Assembly: GCA_023386885.1 (NCBI GenBank)
Contig: JAEWIX010000042.1
Span: 1-64,000 of the forward strand
Length of the DNA: 64,000 bases
Direction: 5' to 3'
DNA from: Pseudomonadota bacterium
GTDB taxonomy: Bacteria; Pseudomonadota; Alphaproteobacteria; Rhizobiales; Xanthobacteraceae
Below, piece by piece: positions 25,581-36,274 of this stretch. Under the pieces are notes generated by a model. It was not told the DNA's origin, made no database searches, and saw only the letters and a list, made by a program, of their open reading frames with translations. Both the position numbers and the translations under genes were made by a program. Within the stretch, counting starts at the first letter, position 1, and every line of letters starts with the position of its first letter.

Positions 25581-27017
25581 ATGACCACCGCTACCGCGAA
25601 AGCACCTTCCGCCGGCACCGATTACATTGTCGCCGACATCGGTCTTGCCGACTTCGGCCGCAAGGAACTGTCGCTGGCCGAAACCGAAATGCCGGGTCTG
25701 ATGGCGACCCGCGAGGAATACGGCCCCAAGCAGCCCCTGAAAGGCGCGCGGATCGCGGGCTCGCTGCACATGACGATTCAGACCGGCGTGCTGATCGAGA
25801 CGCTGGCGGCACTCGGCGCCGACATCCGCTGGGTATCGTGCAACATCTATTCGACACAGGACCACGCCGCCGCCGCCATTGCGGCCGCCGGCATTCCGGT
25901 GTTCGCGGTGAAGGGCGAAACGCTCAAGGAATACTGGGATTACACCGCAAAGTTGTTCGACTGGCACGGCGGCGGTCATCCCAACATGATTCTTGACGAC
26001 GGCGGTGACGCCACGCTGTTGATCCATCTCGGTGTGCGGGCCGAGAAGGGCGACACGGCGTTCCTCGACAAGCCAGGCGCCGAAGAGGAAGAAGTCCTGT
26101 TCGCGTTGATCAAGCGTCTCCTGAAGGAAAAGCCGAAGGGCTGGTTCGGTGAAGTCGCCAAGAGCATCAAGGGCGTTTCGGAAGAAACCACCACGGGCGT
26201 GCACCGGCTCTACGAAATGCAGAAGGCCGGCACGCTGCTTTGGCCGGCAATCAACGTGAACGACAGCGTCACCAAGTCGAAGTTCGACAACCTCTACGGC
26301 TGTCGCGAATCGCTGGTCGACGGCATCCGCCGCGGCACCGACGTGATGATGTCGGGCAAGGTGGCGATGGTCGCCGGCTTCGGCGATGTCGGCAAGGGCT
26401 CGGCGGCGTCGCTGCGTCAGGCCGGCTGCCGCGTCATGGTGTCCGAGGTCGATCCGATCTGCGCGTTGCAGGCGGCGATGGAAGGCTATCAGGTCGTGAC
26501 GATGGAAGAGGCGGCCCCGCAAGCCGATATCTTCGTCACCGCCACCGGCAACAAGGACATCATCACCATCGACCATATGCGCGCAATGAAGGATCGCGCC
26601 ATCGTCTGCAACATCGGCCACTTCGACAACGAGATCCAGGTCAACACGCTGAAAAACCTGAAGTGGACCAACATCAAGCCTCAGGTCGACGAGATAGAAT
26701 TCCCCGACAAACATCGCATTATCCTGCTGTCGGAGGGCCGTTTGGTGAATCTCGGCAACGCCATGGGTCATCCATCCTTCGTGATGTCGGCCTCGTTCAC
26801 CAACCAGACGCTGGCGCAGATCGAACTTTTCGCCAACAACAAGGACGGCAAGTACAAAAAGGAAGTCTATGTGCTGCCGAAATCCCTGGACGAGAAGGTG
26901 GCGCGGCTGCACCTCGCCAAGATCGGTGTGAAGCTCACCGAGTTGCGCAAGGATCAGGCCGACTACATCGGCGTGAAGGTCGAGGGACCGTTCAAGGCCG
27001 ATCACTATCGCTATTAG
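25581..27017 (+). CDS. ahcY: Adenosylhomocysteinase AhcY
   Basis: Splits S-adenosylhomocysteine into adenosine and homocysteine with a tightly bound NAD; cytoplasmic, 478 residues, including the insertion of about 40 residues found in proteobacterial and plant forms. ATG 25581 gives MTTATAKAPSAGTDYIVADI; an in-frame ATG 45 bp earlier is less likely. Motifs: SCNIYSTQDHAAAAIA, the NAD site VAGFGDVGKGSAASLR and the terminus GVKVEGPFKADHYRY. Together with metK it forms the S-adenosylmethionine cycle of this region. A perfect hairpin follows the stop. Confidence 0.98.
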   Translation: MTTATAKAPSAGTDYIVADIGLADFGRKELSLAETEMPGLMATREEYGPKQPLKGARIAGSLHMTIQTGVLIETLAALGADIRWVSCNIYSTQDHAAAAIAAAGIPVFAVKGETLKEYWDYTAKLFDWHGGGHPNMILDDGGDATLLIHLGVRAEKGDTAFLDKPGAEEEEVLFALIKRLLKEKPKGWFGEVAKSIKGVSEETTTGVHRLYEMQKAGTLLWPAINVNDSVTKSKFDNLYGCRESLVDGIRRGTDVMMSGKVAMVAGFGDVGKGSAASLRQAGCRVMVSEVDPICALQAAMEGYQVVTMEEAAPQADIFVTATGNKDIITIDHMRAMKDRAIVCNIGHFDNEIQVNTLKNLKWTNIKPQVDEIEFPDKHRIILLSEGRLVNLGNAMGHPSFVMSASFTNQTLAQIELFANNKDGKYKKEVYVLPKSLDEKVARLHLAKIGVKLTELRKDQADYIGVKVEGPFKADHYRY

Positions 27018-27673
27018 GATCAGCATGGCGGTCTTTGGGTGCGGCGTTTTATTGACGCCGCACCAGGCTGCAAGAGACAGAAGTCGGTCCGGCGAGCCCA
27101 GGCGCCGATGGGTTGAAGAAGTTCGCAGATCCGGCGGGTTTCGGATTTTCTCGCCTCAAGCACGTCTTTCTCTTGAGATGCAGCGCGACGATCAACTGCG
27201 ATGACAGCACGCTTGGCGTCCTTGCTCCAATTCGGAAGGCGATTGGAACATGGTCCGGTAAGATCGATGCGGCGCTTGTCTGGGCGGAGCGATCAGCTGC
27301 GCATTGAGCGGCGCTCCTTCCGTCTGCTTGTAATTGTTTGAATCAAAACGTGTTTGTTGCGGCTATTTTGGCGTTCTCGCGATCCCCGCCAACATGGTAC
27401 GACACGGCGGCGCGGCTCCCGGCAGGTCGCGGACAATTGGATTTTGGGGCCTTCGCACATGGACGTTGCAAAACCGCCATATCTCGCTGCAGGGCAGCGA
27501 TGGCGCGTCGTGCGTAGCCCGCCCTTGCGAACAATGTGCCGGTCGTATCGAGACAGCCGACCAATCCTGACGCGCCGGCGAAGCCGACCTGCGTCGCCGG
27601 GATACCGCACCGCGCCGCAAGTTGAACACGGTCCGCCAATCCATTCTCCGAAATCGCCAACCAGCAGAGTGTC
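27018..27673. other. Intergenic region with no supported gene
   Basis: This 656-bp stretch holds a hairpin (27038-27064) just after ahcY and otherwise nothing I can support. Short open frames exist on both strands (for example 27343-27675 minus and 27113-27307 plus), but none has a convincing ribosome-binding site or recognisable domain. It could be decayed coding sequence. Confidence 0.5.
27038..27064 (+). terminator. Hairpin downstream of ahcY
   Basis: GGTGCGGCGT (27038-27047) and ACGCCGCACC (27055-27064) form a perfect 10-bp stem with loop TTTATTG. There is no U-tract after it, so termination may be weak or the hairpin may only stabilise the 3' end. Confidence 0.55.
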
Positions 27674-28822
27674 ATGAATCAGCAACTACGTTCCGAGCCC
27701 GTCCCGTTCATCGATGTCGTCGCGCAGCGTCGGCGACTTGGATCAGCCATCGATGAGGCCGTGGGACGGGTGCTCAATCACTGCCAGTTCATCAACGGCC
27801 CGGAGGTGATCGATCTGGAACAGAAACTCGCAGCCTTCACCGGTGCGAAGCACGTCGTGAGTTGCGCCAGTGGCACCGATGCGTTGATCATGGTGTTGAT
27901 GGCGAAGGGCATCGGTCCCGGCGATGCGGTCCTGTGCCCGTCGTTTACTTTCTGCGCCACCGGCGAAAGCGTCGCGCTGACGGGTGCGTCGCCGGTTTTC
28001 GTCGATGTCGATCCGGTCACCTTCAACATGGATGTCGCGTCATTGAAGCGCGGCGTCGCCGCGGCGAAGGGCGCGGGTCTGCAGCCCAAAGGCATTGTCG
28101 TCGTCGATCTTTTCGGCCAGGCCGCGGATCACGACGCCGTGGCCGCCGTGGCCGCGGCCGAGGGGTTGTTCGTACTCGACGATGCCGCGCAGTCATTCGG
28201 CGCCACCTACAAGGGTCGGCGGCTCGGTGGCATCGGCAACATCATGACCACCAGCTTTTTCCCGGCCAAGCCGCTCGGCTGCTACGGCGACGGCGGCGCC
28301 ATCTTCACGGACGATGCGGCGCTCGCTGATCTCCTGCGCAGCATTCGCGTTCACGGACAGGGCTCCGACAAGTACGACAATGTTCGTCTCGGTCTCACCG
28401 CGCGGCTGGATACCGTGCAGGCGGCGGTACTGTTGCAGAAGCTGACGATCTTCGAGGACGAGATCGTGGCACGCAACGAGGTCGCCGAGCGCTACGCCCA
28501 CGGTCTCGGCAACGTCGTGACCGTACCGCGGATTCTGGACGGCAATACGTCGGTCTGGGCTCAGTATACGATCCGGCTGCCGCGCGGCGACCGTGACGGT
28601 TTCGCGGCGGCGCTGAAGGCGAGAGGTATTCCGACCATGGTCTATTACCCGAAGTCCATGCATCAGCAGACCGCCTATCGCCACTATCCGGTGGTCGACG
28701 GCGGCTTGCCGGTTAGCGAGGCTCTGTCGAAGGACGTCATCAGCCTGCCGATGCATCCCTATCTCGACGAGGCGAGCCAGATCCGCGTCATAGCGGCCGT
28801 GCGGGACGTCGTGGGCGGCTAG
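27674..28822 (+). CDS. DegT/DnrJ/EryC1/StrS-family sugar aminotransferase
   Basis: PLP-dependent aminotransferase of 382 residues that typically aminates nucleotide-linked keto-sugars for polysaccharides or LPS; cytoplasmic. The substrate-loop region SCASGTDALIMVL (63-75), the PLP aspartate in FVLDDAAQSFGA and the Schiff-base lysine K199 (TTSFFPAKPLGCYGDGGA) are all present. The style resembles WecE/WlbE-type enzymes. No other sugar-pathway gene is adjacent, although galE, an MsbA-like exporter and a heptosyltransferase lie 3-7 kb away. It starts with ATG 27674 and is monocistronic. Confidence 0.92.
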   Translation: MNQQLRSEPVPFIDVVAQRRRLGSAIDEAVGRVLNHCQFINGPEVIDLEQKLAAFTGAKHVVSCASGTDALIMVLMAKGIGPGDAVLCPSFTFCATGESVALTGASPVFVDVDPVTFNMDVASLKRGVAAAKGAGLQPKGIVVVDLFGQAADHDAVAAVAAAEGLFVLDDAAQSFGATYKGRRLGGIGNIMTTSFFPAKPLGCYGDGGAIFTDDAALADLLRSIRVHGQGSDKYDNVRLGLTARLDTVQAAVLLQKLTIFEDEIVARNEVAERYAHGLGNVVTVPRILDGNTSVWAQYTIRLPRGDRDGFAAALKARGIPTMVYYPKSMHQQTAYRHYPVVDGGLPVSEALSKDVISLPMHPYLDEASQIRVIAAVRDVVGG

Positions 28823-29267
28823 GGGCGGAGCCGGAACGACTACTGCTTTGCCGCCTTGCGCGATATCGTCGAAGCAGAGGACGCTCTGGCAAATCTTTTC
28901 TATCGACGGATAAGCACCGTCGGTGCATCACCAGCCTCGCGCGACATCATGCTCGCGCGAGGCTGTTGATGGGCAGTGCTCCGTTACCCCGGCAAATATC
29001 GGGGACGCCGCGGCGCCATTTTGCGGCATTCGTCCAGCCGATGCGTGGCAGCGCACGCAACGGTGTCGGTCAGTCCGGCGTGAGGACCTGAACCCCTCCC
29101 GGAGCAGAGCATGCATCGGCCTATCGCAAACTTGGCGTCGCAAACTTGCGTTTAGGCGCTGCCGTTCATCACGCTTGCGTTTTGCCGTCACGCGGCGCTG
29201 GCAAATTTTGCAAGCGCATTGTTAGATGGTCGGATTCAAATAAAAAACTTCCAAGGAGAAAACGCGA
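28823..29267. other. Intergenic region upstream of the orphan binding-protein gene
   Basis: This 445-bp region has no supported gene. It contains a 13-bp perfect hairpin at 28932-28965 and, near the right end, an AT-rich stretch (ATTCAAATAAAAAACTTCC) followed by the ribosome-binding site AAGGAG, presumably the 5' leader of the gene at 29268. Confidence 0.55.
28932..28965. terminator. Strong perfect hairpin after the aminotransferase gene
   Basis: CAGCCTCGCGCGA (28932-28944) and TCGCGCGAGGCTG (28953-28965) form a perfect 13-bp stem with loop CATCATGC. It begins about 110 bp after the aminotransferase stop. No U-run follows on either strand, so it may act as a terminator without a tail or as a protein-binding palindrome. 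Confidence 0.4.
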
Positions 29268-30491
29268 ATGATCCGACTACCATCTCGTCTGGCCGCGATC
29301 TCGGCCGCTGCGTTGCTGCTCACCGCCGGCAGTGCACTGGCCCAGAAGAAATACGATACCGGCGCCAGCGATACCGAAATCAAGATCGGCAATATCGAGG
29401 CCTATAGCGGCCCGGCGTCAGCCTACGGCATTATCGGCAAGACCGAGGAAGCCTACTTCAAGATGATCAACGATCAAGGCGGCATCAAAGGCCGCAAGAT
29501 CAATTTCATTTCCTACGACGACGGCTACAGCCCGCCGAAGACAGTCGAACAGACCCGCAAGCTGATCGAGAGCGACGGGGTGCTGTTCATCTTCAATCCG
29601 CTCGGTACGCCGACGCAATCGGCCGTTCACAAGTACATGAACGCCAAGAAGATCCCGCAGCTTTTCATCGCATCGGGCTCCAGCAAATGGGACGACGCAA
29701 AGAACTTCCCGTGGACCATGGGCTATCAGCCGAGCTACCGCTCGGAGGCGCGCATCTTCGCCAAATATATCCTGGCGACCAAGCCGGACGCCAAGGTCGC
29801 GGTGTTCTACGCCAACGACGATTTCGGCAAGGACTATCTGCTAGGTCTGAAGGATGTCTTCGGCGACAAGGCGTCCAAGATCATCATTGCGGAAGAGAGC
29901 TATGAAAACAGCGAGCCCACCATCGATTCCCATATCGTCAAGCTGAAGGGCACGGGGGCTGACGTCTTCGTCAACATATCGACGCCGAAGTTCGCCGCAC
30001 AGGCCATCAAGAAGATGCACGAGATCGGCTGGAAGCCGATGCATCTGATGACCGACGTGTCGATCTCCATCGGCGCAGTCATGAAGCCGGCGGGCTTCGA
30101 TGCCTCCGAAGGCATTCTTTCGGCCGGCTATCTCAAGGACGCGTCCGATCCGCAGTGGAAGGACGATGCCGGCATGAAGAAGTTCATGGCCTTCGTCGAG
30201 AAGTACATGCCGGGTGCGAACATTGCCGACGCCAACATGGTCTACGGTTATTCGGCGGCGCAGACCATGGTGCATGTGCTGGAGCAGTGCGGTGACGATC
30301 TTACCCACGCCAACATCATGAAACAGGCGGCCAGCATCAAGAATTTCGTGCCGGACACCTTGATCCCCGGAATTCATGTCAAGACCAGCGCGACCGACTT
30401 CGCGCCGATCGAGCAGCTCAAGATGATGAAGTTCACCAACGGCAAGTGGGATCTGTTCGGCGACGTGCTCAGCGCCGAAACCGATCGCTGA
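29268..30491 (+). CDS. Orphan Liv-type ABC transporter substrate-binding protein
   Basis: Periplasmic binding protein of 407 residues with a Sec signal peptide (MIRLPSRLAAISAAALLLTA, cleavage after ALAQ) and the ribosome-binding site AAGGAG. The mature part starts YDTGASDTEIKIGNIEAYSG, with YANDDFGKDYLLG and ESYENSEPTIDSHI further on, as in Peripla_BP_6 proteins that bind amino acids, amides or aromatic acids. No permease or ATPase gene is adjacent and a strong terminator follows. It must therefore either serve a transporter encoded elsewhere or act as a sensor. It is the third such protein in this window. Confidence 0.94.
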   Translation: MIRLPSRLAAISAAALLLTAGSALAQKKYDTGASDTEIKIGNIEAYSGPASAYGIIGKTEEAYFKMINDQGGIKGRKINFISYDDGYSPPKTVEQTRKLIESDGVLFIFNPLGTPTQSAVHKYMNAKKIPQLFIASGSSKWDDAKNFPWTMGYQPSYRSEARIFAKYILATKPDAKVAVFYANDDFGKDYLLGLKDVFGDKASKIIIAEESYENSEPTIDSHIVKLKGTGADVFVNISTPKFAAQAIKKMHEIGWKPMHLMTDVSISIGAVMKPAGFDASEGILSAGYLKDASDPQWKDDAGMKKFMAFVEKYMPGANIADANMVYGYSAAQTMVHVLEQCGDDLTHANIMKQAASIKNFVPDTLIPGIHVKTSATDFAPIEQLKMMKFTNGKWDLFGDVLSAETDR

Positions 30492-30511
30492 TCGCATCAC
30501 GACGAGACAAC

Positions 30512-30550
30512 AAGAAGGGCGGTGTCCATCCTGACGCCGCCCTTCTTTTT
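30512..30550 (+). terminator. Rho-independent terminator
   Basis: AAGAAGGGCGGTGTC (30512-30526) pairs with GACGCCGCCCTTCTT (30533-30547) over 15 bp with one G-U pair; the loop is CATCCT and the tail TTTTT runs to 30550. It ends the monocistronic binding-protein message. Confidence 0.92.
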
Positions 30551-30580
30551 GACTTCGCGATTCTTGTCGGGCCAAACCGG

Positions 30581-31285
30581 CTATTCCGGCTTCCCGATGG
30601 TGATTATCAGGGTCCCTACGCCGTCGATCCCGCATTCGACCTTGTCGCCGGGGACAAGCGCGCCGACGCCGGCAGGGGTGCCGGTCAAGATGATATCACC
30701 GGCGTCGAGCGTAACCTGCTCCGACAGCTTTGCGATGATTTCCGGCACGCTCCAGATCAATTCGGTGAGATCGCCCTTTTGCTTCTCCGTGCCGTTGACC
30801 GAGAGCCAGATCCTTCCCTTGGAGGGGTGGCCGATCTTGGCGGCCGGCTGCAATGCGCCGCATGGCGCCGAACGGTCGAACGACTTGCCGATCTCCCATG
30901 GCCGTTCCTTTTTCTTTGCAGCCCCTTGCAGGTCACGGCGGGTGAGGTCAACGCTGACGCCGTAGCCGTAGACGTGATCGAGCGCCTTATCGGCGGCAAT
31001 ATTGCGGCCGCCGCTTTTCAGCGCCACCACCAGTTCGACCTCGTGATGGAAGTCCTTGGTGAGCGGCGGATAGGGGATCGTTGCGCCATCGGCAACCGCC
31101 ATGTCGGCATGCTTGGCGAAGAAGAACGGCGGTGCGCGTTCGTCGTTGCCCATCTCGCGGATGTGCTCGAGATAGTTGCGCCCGACGCACCAGATGCGGC
31201 GGACCGGGAATCTCTTGCTCTCGCCGGCAACGGCAATGGAGGCTTGCGGCGGCGCGGGAATGACGAATGACGCGGGAGTGCTCAT
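30581..31285 (-). CDS. Fumarylacetoacetate hydrolase (FAH) family protein
   Basis: A 234-residue single-domain FAH-fold enzyme, metal-dependent, acting on C-C bonds of acylpyruvates or related keto acids in catabolism or detoxification. Motifs: IWCVGRNYLEHIREMG (substrate loop with catalytic histidine), the metal ligands in FHHEVELVVALKSG, DLTRRDLQ and GDIILTGTPAGVG. ATG 31285 gives MSTPASFVIPAP; another ATG at 31300 would add five residues and is equally possible. It lies 48 bp downstream of the MsbA-like gene in the same direction. Confidence 0.93.
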   Translation of the reverse strand: MSTPASFVIPAPPQASIAVAGESKRFPVRRIWCVGRNYLEHIREMGNDERAPPFFFAKHADMAVADGATIPYPPLTKDFHHEVELVVALKSGGRNIAADKALDHVYGYGVSVDLTRRDLQGAAKKKERPWEIGKSFDRSAPCGALQPAAKIGHPSKGRIWLSVNGTEKQKGDLTELIWSVPEIIAKLSEQVTLDAGDIILTGTPAGVGALVPGDKVECGIDGVGTLIITIGKPE

Positions 31286-31333
31286 GTAGGACTCGATCAT
31301 CGAGGGAGGGACGGGAGACGAACGCGTTCCAGT

Positions 31334-33136
<1,803 letters not shown>

Positions 33137-33258
33137 CCGCGTTCCAGCGACGGGCGGGCAAACGGCCGTGCGCGTCTGGGTTGTAGGCGAAAACGTTCGC
33201 CTCACTTGCCCACTATGCGCGGCTTTTTCAAGCCGGGAACAGGACTTTTACCGATGGT

Positions 33259-34272
33259 CTAAGCGGATTCCGCCCGCCACGAAATCTCGCCCCGACTTTG
33301 CGTCAGTTTGGCTTCCCAGGCCAGCGCATGGGCCGCAATGATAGGGAGATCGTTATATTGCGGCGTCCAGTCCAGCGTCGCGCGGATGCGGCCGGTATCG
33401 GCGATCATGGTCATGATGTCGCCCGGCCGGCGCGGCGCATATTGAACCGCGAAATTGTGCCCCGCGACCCGGCGGACTGCTTCGATGGTTTCCAGCACGG
33501 AATAGCCGCGTCCGTAGCCGCAGTTCAACGTCGTGGAGGATCCACCCTGCCGCAGATATTCCAATGCGGCGCGATGCGCCTGCGCGAGGTCGCTGACGTG
33601 GATGAAATCGCGGATGCAACTGCCATCCGGCGTTGGATAGTCGGTGCCGTAGACGTCGATCTTGGCGCGTTGGCCGGTGGCGGCCTCCACCGCGATTTTC
33701 AATAGATGCGTAGCGCCGACGGTGGCGAGGCCGATGCGGGCGAGTGGATCGGCGCCCGCAACGTTGAAATAGCGCAGCACCACGAAGTTGAAATCATGCG
33801 CGGCGGCGGTGTCGTGCATCATGATCTCGCTCATCAGCTTCGATGCGCCATAGGGCGACAGCGGCCGCGTCGGCACATCCTCCGTCACCGGCACCTGATC
33901 CGGATTGCCGTAAACGGCTGCGGTGGAGGAGAAAATGAAGCGGCGAACATTGCCTTTCACGGCGCTCGCCAGCAGGTTGCGCGTGGTCATGGTGTTGTTG
34001 CGATAGTAGCCGAGTGGGTCGCGCATCGAGTCCGGCACCACCACGGAGCCCGCGAAATGAATGATCGCGTCGATGCCGTGATTGGCGATGATGCCTTCCA
34101 GAAGATTCTCATCGCCGGCGTCGCCGATGTAGAGCGGCACGCCTTCGGGCAGTGCGGAGGAAAAACCGGTCGACAGATTGTCGATCACCACCACGCTCTC
34201 GCCGGCTTCGACCAGAGCGAGAACCATATGGCTGCCGATGTAGCCGGCACCGCCGGTGACAAGCACGCTCAT
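33259..34272 (-). CDS. galE: UDP-glucose 4-epimerase GalE
   Basis: NAD-dependent extended short-chain dehydrogenase of 337 residues that interconverts UDP-glucose and UDP-galactose for LPS and exopolysaccharide. The NAD motif GGAGYIG (7-13), IHFAGSVVVPDSMRDPLGYY, the serine of FSSTAAVYG and the catalytic SPYGASK (Y-x3-K) are all present. TPDGSCIRDFIHVSDLAQAH is the GalE-specific region. It is 122 bp upstream of the MsbA-like gene, in the same direction. The specific substrate (UDP-hexose or N-acetyl form) cannot be settled from the sequence. Confidence 0.95.
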   Translation of the reverse strand: MSVLVTGGAGYIGSHMVLALVEAGESVVVIDNLSTGFSSALPEGVPLYIGDAGDENLLEGIIANHGIDAIIHFAGSVVVPDSMRDPLGYYRNNTMTTRNLLASAVKGNVRRFIFSSTAAVYGNPDQVPVTEDVPTRPLSPYGASKLMSEIMMHDTAAAHDFNFVVLRYFNVAGADPLARIGLATVGATHLLKIAVEAATGQRAKIDVYGTDYPTPDGSCIRDFIHVSDLAQAHRAALEYLRQGGSSTTLNCGYGRGYSVLETIEAVRRVAGHNFAVQYAPRRPGDIMTMIADTGRIRATLDWTPQYNDLPIIAAHALAWEAKLTQSRGEISWRAESA

Positions 34273-34484
34273 GAGGCCCTTCCATCATCTGCCGAGCCGT
34301 GAGGCTGCGGTGGCGACGCGCGGATCAAAACGCGCCAATAGGAGGGGAAACTTAAGGCCGCAGCGGTGCAGACAAGGTAAAACCGGGTCCATGGACCGCA
34401 GATTCGGTGTGATCTCGGCTTTGAAACGTGCTTATGGTTGCCAAAACCTCACCAAACTCCGGGCAATGCGGGCTTCTGCCGACG

Positions 34485-35432
34485 ATGGATTCGCTTCTGT
34501 TTGTTAAGACTTCGTCCCTCGGCGATGTCGTGCACAACATGCCGGCGGTCACCGAGGCCCGCCAGCGCTGGCCGGATGCGCATATCGGCTGGGTGGTCGA
34601 GGAGGCGTTCGCGCCGCTGGCGCGGCTGCATCCGGGCGTCGATGAAGTGATTGCGGTCGCGACGCGGCGCTGGCGTAGCGGGCTGTTGTCGCCCGCGACG
34701 TGGCGGGACGTGGGAACCTTTCGAAGCGTCTTGCAAGTGCGCCGATACGATCGCGTCGTCGATACGCAGGGACTGCTGCGATCCGCGCTGATCGTGGCGC
34801 AGGCACGCGGCGAGCGTCATGGTTATGACCGCTACAGCATCCGCGAGCCGATGGCGTCGTGGTTCTATGATATTCGTCACGCCGTCGCGAAGGATCAGCA
34901 TGCGGTGCTGCGCAATCGTGCGCTTGCGGGACTGTCGCTGGATTTCGTTCCTTCCGACATCATCGACTACGGATTGCCGCGCCACGCCGATGCATCCTCG
35001 ACGCCTTATGCAGTGCTGCTGCACGGCACCTCGCGCCCGCGCAAGGAGTGGCGCGAATCCGACTGGATTGGGCTTGGGCAGGCGCTGCGACGGCAAGGGT
35101 ACGGCATTTTGCTGCCTTGGGGGTCCGAGGCTGAGCGCGTGCGCAGCGAGCGGTTGGCCGGTGCGATCAAGGGCGCCGAAGTGCTGCCGCGCCGACCGCT
35201 CGACGAAACCGCGCAAGTGATTGCAAATGCTGCGTTGGTGGTCGGCGTCGATACCGGGCTGTTGCATCTCGCTGCCGCTTATGCGGTGCCGCTGATCGGC
35301 GTCTTTATTGCCACCGATCCGAAACTCACCGGACCGATCGGGCCGGGACCGATCGCGATTATCGGTGGCGAGGGCGACTATCCGGGCTATGCCCGCGCCA
35401 TTAAGGCTGCGGAGCGACTGCTGACGACCTGA
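34485..35432 (+). CDS. waaC: LPS heptosyltransferase I (WaaC-like)
   Basis: GT9-family glycosyltransferase of 315 residues that adds the first heptose to the Kdo region of LPS at the inner face of the inner membrane. ATG 34485 gives MDSLLFVKTSSLGDVVHNMP, the typical WaaC start with the DVVH motif; the upstream in-frame ATG at 34428 is not supported. YAVLLHGTSRPRKEWRE and VVGVDTGLLHLAAAY (acceptor and ADP-heptose sites) follow. It is divergent from galE and converges with the anti-sigma gene. The symbol is by similarity. Confidence 0.9.
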   Translation: MDSLLFVKTSSLGDVVHNMPAVTEARQRWPDAHIGWVVEEAFAPLARLHPGVDEVIAVATRRWRSGLLSPATWRDVGTFRSVLQVRRYDRVVDTQGLLRSALIVAQARGERHGYDRYSIREPMASWFYDIRHAVAKDQHAVLRNRALAGLSLDFVPSDIIDYGLPRHADASSTPYAVLLHGTSRPRKEWRESDWIGLGQALRRQGYGILLPWGSEAERVRSERLAGAIKGAEVLPRRPLDETAQVIANAALVVGVDTGLLHLAAAYAVPLIGVFIATDPKLTGPIGPGPIAIIGGEGDYPGYARAIKAAERLLTT

Positions 35433-35474
35433 TAAGTGGCAGGCGTTATCTTGGTTGCCATCGCTAAATGGATG

Positions 35475-36248
35475 TCAGCCGCCGTTCTTCTCGGTCTGAT
35501 CGTAAACTGCGCGGGCGACCTGTTCGAGCCGGTTCTTGTTGTCGTCGGGACCCGACAGCACATAGCCGACGCCGCGATCCGACCAGTACAGCGCGCCGTC
35601 GCTGGCGCGCGTGACATAGCGCATCTGCGTCGTCGGTGCAGCGGCGCGCGACGTATACAGCGTGAAGCGCTCGCCGGTCGGGCTCTCGTACATCAGGAAG
35701 GCTGCGGGCGCAGTCGGGCCAGGCAGGAGGCGACCGCCCACCAACTTCAATCCGGATGCGTCCAGTTCCGGCGCCTTGATGGTGTAGCCGACGCGCCGCG
35801 ATAGCCACTGCTGCAGATGCGCGCGCTCCGAACCCGCGACCTCGACCGGGTGGCGCACCTCCACGACATAGAGCCGATGCGCCTCCAGCGCGTCGACGGT
35901 GAAGGCTCGCAGTGACGATGGCGCGGCGCTGACGCCATGCGCCAGCCATCCCGTCGTGCCGCCGATCACGAATGCCGCCAGCGTGGCTGCGATCGCGCCA
36001 TACAGCATGCGTCGCTGCGGTCGCGCCAATCGCTCGATTTCAAGCCGCGCCGGCACCGCTTCGTCCGCAACGCCATCATAGCGCGCGTGCAAGGCTTCCG
36101 CCATCGCGCGCCATGACCGGACGCGCTCGGCATCCTCGGGATGAGTGGCGAGCCAGGCCTCGACATCGCTGCGACGCTCCGCCGGCAATTCATTGTCGAT
36201 GTAGGCGTGCAACTCGTCTTCGGTGATGGGAATGTTAGGCTCGGTCAT
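35475..36248 (-). CDS. Membrane anti-sigma factor
   Basis: A 257-residue protein. The N-terminal cytoplasmic part (ITEDELHAYIDNELPAERR, then WRAMAEAL) has the look of an anti-sigma domain, followed by one membrane segment (LYGAIAATLAAFVIGGTTGWL, about 82-102) and a periplasmic part to the end. No H-x3-C-x2-C zinc motif is seen. It is 26 bp downstream of the ECF sigma gene in the same direction, the usual arrangement in which the anti-sigma factor holds its sigma at the membrane until a signal arrives. The signal is not known. Confidence 0.9.
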   Translation of the reverse strand: MTEPNIPITEDELHAYIDNELPAERRSDVEAWLATHPEDAERVRSWRAMAEALHARYDGVADEAVPARLEIERLARPQRRMLYGAIAATLAAFVIGGTTGWLAHGVSAAPSSLRAFTVDALEAHRLYVVEVRHPVEVAGSERAHLQQWLSRRVGYTIKAPELDASGLKLVGGRLLPGPTAPAAFLMYESPTGERFTLYTSRAAAPTTQMRYVTRASDGALYWSDRGVGYVLSGPDDNKNRLEQVARAVYDQTEKNGG

Positions 36249-36274
36249 GGTCGTCTCTTCTCGTCTCGCTCGAA

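Noticed and set aside
25575..27026. A 483-codon open frame on the minus strand opposite ahcY
   Set aside because: It exactly mirrors ahcY, which has clear family signatures. The antisense product is rich in His/Arg/Asp, as expected of a shadow frame.
27113..27685. Short open frames in the gap after ahcY (64 to 130 codons on both strands)
   Set aside because: No ribosome-binding site, no recognisable domain, and overlapping frames on both strands, as expected for non-coding GC-rich DNA.
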